Source: Isoetes taiwanensis | Lineage: Eukaryota > Streptophyta > Lycopodiopsida > Isoetales > Isoetaceae | Length of the DNA: 64,000 nucleotides | Assembly: GCA_021234155.1 (NCBI GenBank) | Contig: JAJEKV010000102.1 | Span: forward strand, 1,174,456-1,238,455 | Direction of reading: 5' to 3' | Part shown: positions 58,288 to 64,000 of the stretch, piece by piece | Layout of the letters: each line of letters opens with the position of its first letter | Numbering within the stretch: position 1 is the stretch's first letter | Made by a program: the position numbers and the translations under genes | Notes under the pieces: model-generated | The model's input: the letters and a program-made list of their open reading frames with translations, nothing else | Told to the model about the DNA's origin: nothing | Database searches by the model: none

Positions 58288-59994
58288 CCTGAACTACAGG
58301 TGACAATTCAACAGCAGGAGACACATTCTGGATTCCAGTACTAGGTGCCACAATACTAGAGTTCAGAATACTCTGATCATTCAACTTCTGATTATCATTG
58401 AACTTCTCATGATCATTCAACTTCTGATCAACTCTGGAATTGCTATTAATACTAGAATCAATCAAAGCAGAACCATTACCACCTGAGGAATGATCAATCT
58501 CATCAACTCGCTTCAATTCCTCCTTATAAACAGCATCAAAAGTTCGCCTCCTCCCATCCGCATCAAATGGTTTCGTAACGACATCCATTGCACACTTGGC
58601 TTGCAGATCAATTGTCTTGTCATACCTGAAAAAAACACATCAGAAACAATGAAAGAAAGCCAAATAAAAAAGTTACTAATTAAATTACCTGTGGTACGCT
58701 TCAGAAGTTCGCTGCCCTGTAATTCTCATTCCAACAGCCTGTGGAACTCCAGCCCTTATCATCCTTGATATAACCGCTTTATGCGCCCATTTGCGGAAAA
58801 TTTGCCCTCAATTCCAACAAAGAGCTAACATGTACTTGACCTAAGAAGCAAGTGTTCTTGGCGCTTAACTCTATTAGTAGAATTATACCACTGAACAGAC
58901 TTGTAATTCTGAATAACCTGCATAAAGCAATACCTCACAATCTTTCCATCTTTATCAGGCTTGCCTGCAGCCAAATGCCTCTCAAGTTGTTTATATGTCA
59001 ACACTACATCAGAATCATAGCACCTGCACGGCATTCTGAACTGCTCTTCCTGATAGTGATTCATATCCACATCATAGTTCTTACTCAATCTCTCATTATA
59101 CTCAAGAAACTCTTTCCCATTCTCTTCACCAACCAGAAAATCGGTTATCAACAGCTGATGCAACTCATTCTGCCCTCGAATAGCAAACCTACCTACACAA
59201 TAGTACAAGAATCTCCTCTGCAAGCCTCTAGCATGAGTAACCTGATGATCAAGGTCTGCTAACAATGCTACTTCATTAGCAAAAGTGATCTCATCTACCT
59301 TTTTTCTTTTCTGACAGACACCTGGAGTTTTCCTAGATCTCCTCATGCTAGCGATACAAGCTAATCGTGCTCTCTCGAATATAGGACTCTTCCTAATGTC
59401 AAATGTTACCTCTGAAATTCCAGTTTGGGCTATTCTTATTTCTTGATGCCTTCTTATGATGCTGCCAAACTTTCTGAAAATATCCTGCAATCTGCAAATC
59501 AATCAATAAGTTAGAAAATTATAAAATCAGAATAACAAAAAAAAAAGATTCTTAAATAAAACTTACGATTCTGGCGGATAAAATTGACCATTATTCTTTG
59601 TAACTTGCAATATGAAACGTTCCAGCAGCCTAGAAAACTCTACAAGATCCATGTCCTCAATTCTCACCTCAGTACTAATTCCAGAAAACTCCCTCCAAAG
59701 ATCGAACCGCTTCCTAGCCCACTGTATCTTTGCTGCAGACCTAGAAATGCCACCAGCATTAACCTCTCTTTGCAGTTCCTCGTCAAGCTCAACAAATGGC
59801 ACTCTACAGCCATTAGAAAGCACTGTAGGATTTCTCACAGGCACTGCAACTGTCTTGAGCATGCCAGAAGACTCAGCTTCTTTCATATATTTCAAGATCT
59901 GATCCTCTCCAAATTCATTGACTAGTTCTGACTCAAACTCGGACAGACCTAAGCTAGAAGACTCACCAAACAAAACTACCAAAAGAAGGCACAT
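58262..59994 (-). CDS. Tyrosine-recombinase/DUF3504-like protein, multi-exon
   Basis: Exon A (59994-59567, start MCLLLVVLFGESSS) ends ...NNGQFYPPE with a GTAAGT donor. Exon B (59491 to about 58841) continues SLQDIFRKFGSIIRRHQEIR, then LYYCVGRFAIRGQNELHQLL with DFLVGEENGKEFLEYNERLS. Exon C (about 58814-58689) reads KWAHKAVISRMIRAGVPQAV and GMRITGQRTSEAYHR. Exon D (58625-58262) continues YDKTIDLQAKCAM and an acidic tail. Junctions A/B and C/D are exact and in frame; B/C is unresolved (too short an intron or a one-base shift). Order and motifs match the tyrosine recombinase fold: SAM-like helices, box I Arg in AIRG, and the RAGVP...ITG...RY end. The usual H-x-x-R reads K-W-A-H and GH reads GQ; the Tyr is kept. 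Recombination activity is therefore doubtful. Confidence 0.7.
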
Positions 59995-60449
59995 TAGGGC
60001 GTAACACTAGCGGGGATCTACATTCTCTCAGATCCTTATGCGCATGCATGTCCATCACTTCCTCTCATATCATAGAAATAACGGGTATTTCTTCGGAATC
60101 AACATGCACGATGTTGTAACATCTTCAAGGATGTTCCGATCTTCCGAATATTAAACGTGGCGATCCATTCCTATAAGTCTCACCTTACCATAACTTTCGA
60201 TTGAAGCACAAAAGCATCACTAAAGAAACTATACAAAATAATAAACAAAACTACTCCCAAGATTTAGCCATCTCAAGCACCTCCGACCAATCAAGATTAC
60301 CCTCGCATGCAACAAAAACGAAAGTATTAGCATAGGAAATGCTTCATAGAAACAAGAACATAAATTTTGCTTACAAATTTTATGAAAGATCACTAAAGGT
60401 CGCAAGAACGCTTTTGAAAAATCACAAGAAATGGCTATTTTACGACTCC

Positions 60450-60760
60450 AACCGGCGCCAGAACTCCAAAACCACCAAGATCCTCGACCTGTAAGCAAGA
60501 TTTGTTAAAATCAAACTAAAAGCATAAAAAAACTCAAGAATCAGCAAGAAACTAGCCTAGCGCCACAGAAAAACTCGCCAAAAATCAGAAAAACTCGCCA
60601 AAATCGCCTGGCGCCTTCAAAAAACAACGAGCGCCACCAAAAAAACTCTCCAAAATACAATGGCGCCTTCAAAGAAGATGCAGCGCCACCAAAAAACTCG
60701 CCAGAACGGCCTGGCGCCTTCGAAAACGGCCTGGCGCCGTTCAGAACGCCATAGCCGTGC
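60450..60760. repeat. GGCGCC-rich subterminal repeats
   Basis: CTGGCGCCTTC and AGCGCCACCAAAAAAACTC words alternate at about 20-50 base spacing, including both orientations of GGCGCC/GCGCCA. They lie between the gene start and the right inverted repeat, where binding sites of a recombinase or accessory protein would be expected. Confidence 0.7.
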
Positions 60761-60841
60761 TCGGAAGAAGAGAGAGAATGAAAAATTTTACTGTGCTTCT
60801 CTGTGAAGGCTTTTCCACGTCAGCGCCACGTCGGATGCCAC

Positions 60842-60872
60842 GTCAGAAAGTTTGCCAGCTGGACATTCACGT
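60842..60872 (-). repeat. Right terminal inverted repeat
   Basis: Its reverse complement starts ACGTGAATGTCCAGCTGGC and pairs with the left end at 57685-57714. CACGTC words (ABRE-like) are repeated just inside it at 60815-60842. Confidence 0.8.
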
Positions 60873-60890
60873 TCTGCGGGAAAGGCGGTG

Positions 60891-60964
60891 GCTTGAATTC
60901 TGGAGGTCAACTTTTGCCTCCGTACGCCGCTGGCGTCGGCAAAAGTTTCCTCCGTAATTCAAGC
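60891..60964. repeat. 74-bp imperfect palindrome outside the right TIR
   Basis: GCTTGAATTCTGGAGG and the following CAACTTTTGCC are mirrored by GGCAAAAGTTTCCTCC and GTAATTCAAGC, around CGTACGCCGCTGGCG. It starts 19 bases past the right TIR and looks like a small MITE or the rest of a fold-back element. Confidence 0.7.
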
Positions 60965-62553
60965 GGCTTTCTAGATACAAGAATTTGTTGCGGCAGCAAT
61001 CGTTGTTGCTAGTTTCTTCTTTTTAGTGGGTGACAATGAATGATCTAATATTATAATTAATTTTGCGCTGCCAGTTCAATTCGACAAATGTTAAGATTTC
61101 CCATACCCAATGTTTTCCCATACTTGAGATTTCTAATTTTTACATTTACAAGAAATTTGTCGCGGCAGCCTTACATTTCTCTTTCCAAACCCCCTTGCAT
61201 TTGAGAAAGTAAGTCAGTACATAGGGATGGCATAGGATTTTGAACCTATGCTATTGCCTTGTGTGTTCTCGTGCCTATTAGATAGAGGGTTATGGCCATG
61301 ATATTCTCACTATCGAGTGTTCTCTAATAGTTCAAAATAAACAACGAGGAAGATAATCGTTTTGTCTATCATTGATAGGAACAAAACTAGTAATCTTAGA
61401 AACTTGTAAGTGAAAGTAGTAATGTTTAAAAGACGCTATGATAAGAGTATAATGTATTTGTTGATGTAACCTTCTCGTTGTTGTCAAACGGTTGTTCTCT
61501 TAACTAAAATTGGGAAATCTTGAACTTTAAATGGGAAACCCACATTTCCAAGGGTGTTATTCTGGGTGCGAGATGTCTATTGTAAGAATGGAGTTTATAA
61601 TAGGGAAAAACTACAAAATACCCTTATGATTTGACAAATTTTACTACATATCTAAACTATTGTGTATCTTTTAAAATTATTCAAATACCCTTAAGAAGTT
61701 AAGATTTACATTAATTTCTTAAATGCCCTTAAGTTTCCTTTGAATTTCCCAAACGTCCTTCAAAACTAGGGTATGGTCGCCATGTTCCGCGCACTTAAGG
61801 GGCAAATTGTCCTCATACATCCGGATTTCACCCGTCTTTCGATCCGTCAATTTATTCGGATACCTAATGTTGTCCTTAACATCTTCCCCGAAGACAATTT
61901 TCCGAAATTCAATCTCTATTGAAAGTTATGGTCGCATCAAGGGAGGGGGGGTCAAACGTCCACCGTCGCCAGGCTCCTAACCACACTTCGTGGTACCCGA
62001 GGCCCTCTTTAGCGGGGCTTATTGCGTGCTAACGCGCGTCAGTTGCCTCCTACCGCGTACCAGTTGCCACCTATCGCGCACTTGCGTGGATCTTCACGCC
62101 ACACCGTTTCCCACTTTAGGGCCACATCCCATTAATATCGGCGGACCTAGGTGCCGTATACGAGGCCTAGGTCGCCAGCTACCGATACGTATGGTACCGG
62201 CTATCGAGGTACCGCCAACGGTAATGGTTGCCTTTTTGGCCCTCTTCGTCCAAAAATCGAGGCGATTTTCTCCACTCCAACTCCAATTCTTGAGCCAAAT
62301 TGGCCCGAACATTCTCTGCCATGTCCGGATGAAAATTAATTCGGCTGTAAAAGCCAGATTTTTCGAAATCCTGACCCATCATTGCAGTTAAGCCTTTAAA
62401 TGGAGAGATCGAGCAGGCGGTAGTCCATTCCGCTCAAGCATCCGGGTTTCTCAAGCGTCGAAGGTAGGCTAAGTTCTGAGCGTCTGATATGTTTTTGTTT
62501 CGAATCTTCCATTGATCTTGTGTTTTTTCGTTGTGTTACAGGGTTTAGGCGCC
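60965..62553. other. Spacer without recognised genes
   Basis: AT-rich to about 61750, then more balanced. Around 62030-62095 there are loose repeats of GTTGCC(T/A)CCTA(C/T)CGCG. A 133-codon ORF at 61990 has no family motif and lies among ORFs in all frames, so I do not call it. The 3' part should hold the promoter of the gene at 62554, with an intron or 5' UTR acceptor GTGTTACAG at about 62533-62541. Confidence 0.5.
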
Positions 62554-62898
62554 ATGGATCATGCCAGAAGAACCAGTTATCCCGGGTCCGGCGGGAGGTG
62601 GGACGTGGTGAGGGGTGGCGGGTATGATCCGTCGAAGAGGGCTCGCCCTGCTCCGAGTGCTCCATCCTCCCTTGTTAGCTCCTCCTCGAGCTCAACGACT
62701 CCTAATTCGTTCAAAATTAGGAACTGTTTGGTGACCCCGGCAGAGATCACAACGGCCGTGGGTTCTTCTGTAAGCATCGAGGTCTCGCCCGAAATCGTCT
62801 CTCAAGTTGAGCGGGCTCATTCCGAGAATGATCTGATCCACTGCCAGATCGTAATCACAGAAGGCGACCATGTGCTCTTCCAGAGCCCCGTAGGTTAA
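62554..62898 (+). CDS. Small Ser-rich protein or first coding exon, unknown
   Basis: The start MDHARRTSYPGSGGRWDVVR follows a TTACAG acceptor by 12 bases and sits in GCCATGG context. The N-terminal half is Gly/Arg/Ser-rich; the second half looks folded: FKIRNCLVTPAEITTAVGSS, VSIEVSPEIVSQVERAHSEN and CQIVITEGDHVLFQSP. The frame ends at a TAG-overlapping CCC|GTAGGT, which is also a good splice donor. The protein may therefore continue in a later exon; otherwise it is about 115 aa. G+C is higher than around it, as for a real exon. The family is not recognised. Confidence 0.6.
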   Translation: MDHARRTSYPGSGGRWDVVRGGGYDPSKRARPAPSAPSSLVSSSSSSTTPNSFKIRNCLVTPAEITTAVGSSVSIEVSPEIVSQVERAHSENDLIHCQIVITEGDHVLFQSPVG

Positions 62899-63406
62899 TG
62901 ACCTCTCACCCTCTTTGTACAGAAAGGCCACTCTGGACGATCCTCCCCTCCTCTTCCTTCTTGGTTTAGCTTGTGAAACGGCCCTTCGGGCTTATTTTGT
63001 GCAGTCTGAGGGCTCAATTTTGTCTGATCATTATTTTTGTCTAATGGAATGATCTTCTTATTACTGTCACTGTTGCTTATGTTCATTGCTGTTCATTGCT
63101 TATGTTCATTGCTGCTGTTATTTATTTATGATAATGATCGTGTCGGGTCCATGCCCCATACTGCTAATGAATTGGGAAATCAGTTGCAAACAGCAGAATG
63201 TGCAACAGTCATTTCACTATTTTAATCATAAATCTTGTACAACAAGTTCACTATTTTGTTCATATATTATGTACAATAAGTTGTCGAGATACTTAATTGT
63301 CTTGGGTTTCATCAGAGTCTTCGGATACCTGTGCACATTGTCTGTTAATAGCAGTGCCAAATAAAAGGTGAACTGAAAATTAAGATTGCAAGGTGACCAA
63401 ACATAC
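62899..63406. other. Intergenic or intronic stretch
   Basis: A short direct repeat CTTATGTTCATTGCTG occurs two to three times at about 63075-63115. No coding is supported. It holds introns or UTRs of the converging genes on either side. Confidence 0.5.
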
Positions 63407-64000
63407 CTGACTATCAGCGTGTGTAGCTATAAATGAGGTCCCCTCCCCAAACCTTGGAGTTGGCTGGGTTACTCGAGCCATGTCAGCCCTCCATATCCTT
63501 GCAAACCCAACATCCATCTCCTTTGCACGGCTTACAATTGCAGGGTCCACCCCAATTTCCACCATCTCCCTGATAATCCTTGCCTTGTCTATTGCAGCAA
63601 CCTGGTCATGTTCGGGCCCTGAATTGGCGGCAGCGTAGTTCACCCATCCCTGGGTGTCCAGTCTCATTGAGTTGCCGTGACCAATGTCAGCATGTTGCTG
63701 TGGAGCTGGCAAGTCCCACCTCTTCAATGGTGAATTGAGTGTGCTGATTGGGTTTGCTACAGGCCTAACTAGAGGTATGCAACCCTCTATACTTACATTA
63801 TGCTCATGACCAAAGATCACCCGAAAGATATGTGTGTCATCTAAACTGCACATGACTTGCTCTTCATCAGCATCATCCAATGGTTGTGAGTTCAGGTCTA
63901 CACAGGGACTAGCAGGAACAACAGGTTCAAGAGCTTGGTCAATTCCTGGGGACGTCTGATTTACAGCAATGGGTGCCCCAAGTGGACTTAACCCTTGTCT
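63407..64000 (-). CDS. Coding exon of an unknown gene, continuing beyond the window
   Basis: On the minus strand the frame is open from 64000 to 63407, where CAG|GTATGT is a strong donor, so this is an internal or first exon whose upstream part is outside. It reads DLNSQPLDDADEEQVMCSLD, HIFRVIFGHEHNVSIEGCIP, DKARIIREMVEIGVDPAIVS and ADMARVTQPTPRFGEGTSFI. The open frame of 198 codons and the clean donor support a real gene. I do not recognise a domain. It converges with the gene at 62554. Confidence 0.65.

Larger units (their letters stand above)
57685..60872 (-). mobile_element. TIR-bounded element carrying a tyrosine-recombinase-like gene
   Basis: The left end (57685-57714) and right end (60842-60872) are inverted repeats of about 30 bases, with one mismatch and one gap. 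Their shared core is AGCTGGCAAACTTTCTGAC. Both begin with palindromic ACGT, which could be a 4-base target duplication or part of the repeat. The 3.2 kb between them contains one multi-exon gene on the minus strand, an ACCCTACATTCT repeat at the left and GGCGCC-rich subterminal repeats at the right. No DDE transposase is present. Terminal inverted repeats around a tyrosine-recombinase-type gene do not fit Cryptons as I know them. Confidence 0.7.

Noticed and set aside
61229-61300. Possible tRNA or SINE (GGTTCAAAATCC-like box on the minus strand)
   Set aside because: Box B has an extra base and no box A or cloverleaf is found at the right distance.
61990-62391. 133-codon plus-strand ORF
   Set aside because: Open frames occur in several phases here, it has no recognisable motif, and it ends at unrelated promoter-like sequence.

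Overview
The window is nuclear DNA of a land plant with a large, repeat-rich genome. The signs are plant LTR elements primed by initiator tRNA-Met, a decayed PLS-type PPR gene, plant GH9 cellulase and UDP-glycosyltransferase pieces, a trihelix/Myb-like transposon protein and GT-AG introns of plant size. The PPR style and the wealth of unfamiliar retroelements suggest a seed-free plant such as a fern, but this is only an inference. Most of the 64 kb is mobile or duplicated DNA in various stages of decay.

Region 1-13.4 kb holds nested LTR-element remains. A 5' LTR end, tRNA primer site and Ty3/gypsy RNase H-integrase remnant (1-3191) has a histone H3-like protein where gag is expected. A minus-strand LTR element (4307-about 8.1 kb) has a polypurine tract and unfamiliar non-pol ORFs. 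A copia RNase H end, a DUF8039-like piece, an RG-rich two-exon gene cut by a solo LTR, and another decayed ORF follow. Region 13.4-22 kb has a tRNA-derived SINE head with 112-bp repeats, a degenerate GAATCT satellite containing heat-shock-element-like arrays, a broken PPR gene and a broken SWIM-finger gene.

Region 22.15-47 kb is a segmental, partly tandem array. Copy 1 (22159-34130) carries hairpin/splice-donor modules, captured gene fragments (GH9, an antisense RT piece, unknown exons) and an intron-containing gene ending in a Penelope-like reverse transcriptase. Copy 2 (34130-36702) repeats the 5' half of that gene. Copy 3 (36703-44866) repeats the cassette and stops inside exon 2. A diverged paralogue of the first exon lies at 45634. 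A LINE insertion with target duplication is present only in copy 1. Parts of copies 1 and 3 show a CTG/CAG-centred error pattern that looks like a long-read consensus artefact; it probably explains several frameshifts.

Region 47.3-57 kb contains a duplicated upstream region, a fold-back MITE, a PIF/Harbinger element (Myb-like ORF plus UGT fragment) and a multi-exon C2H2 zinc-finger gene (52407-56176), the best candidate for an ordinary host gene. Region 57.7-60.9 kb is a 3.2-kb element with 30-bp terminal inverted repeats. Its multi-exon gene encodes a tyrosine-recombinase/DUF3504-like protein with altered catalytic positions. The right end has a small plus-strand gene (62554) and a minus-strand exon running out of the window (63407-64000).

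The three strongest candidates for something undescribed are the histone-H3-bearing Ty3 element, the intron-containing Penelope-like gene family, and the TIR-bounded tyrosine-recombinase element.
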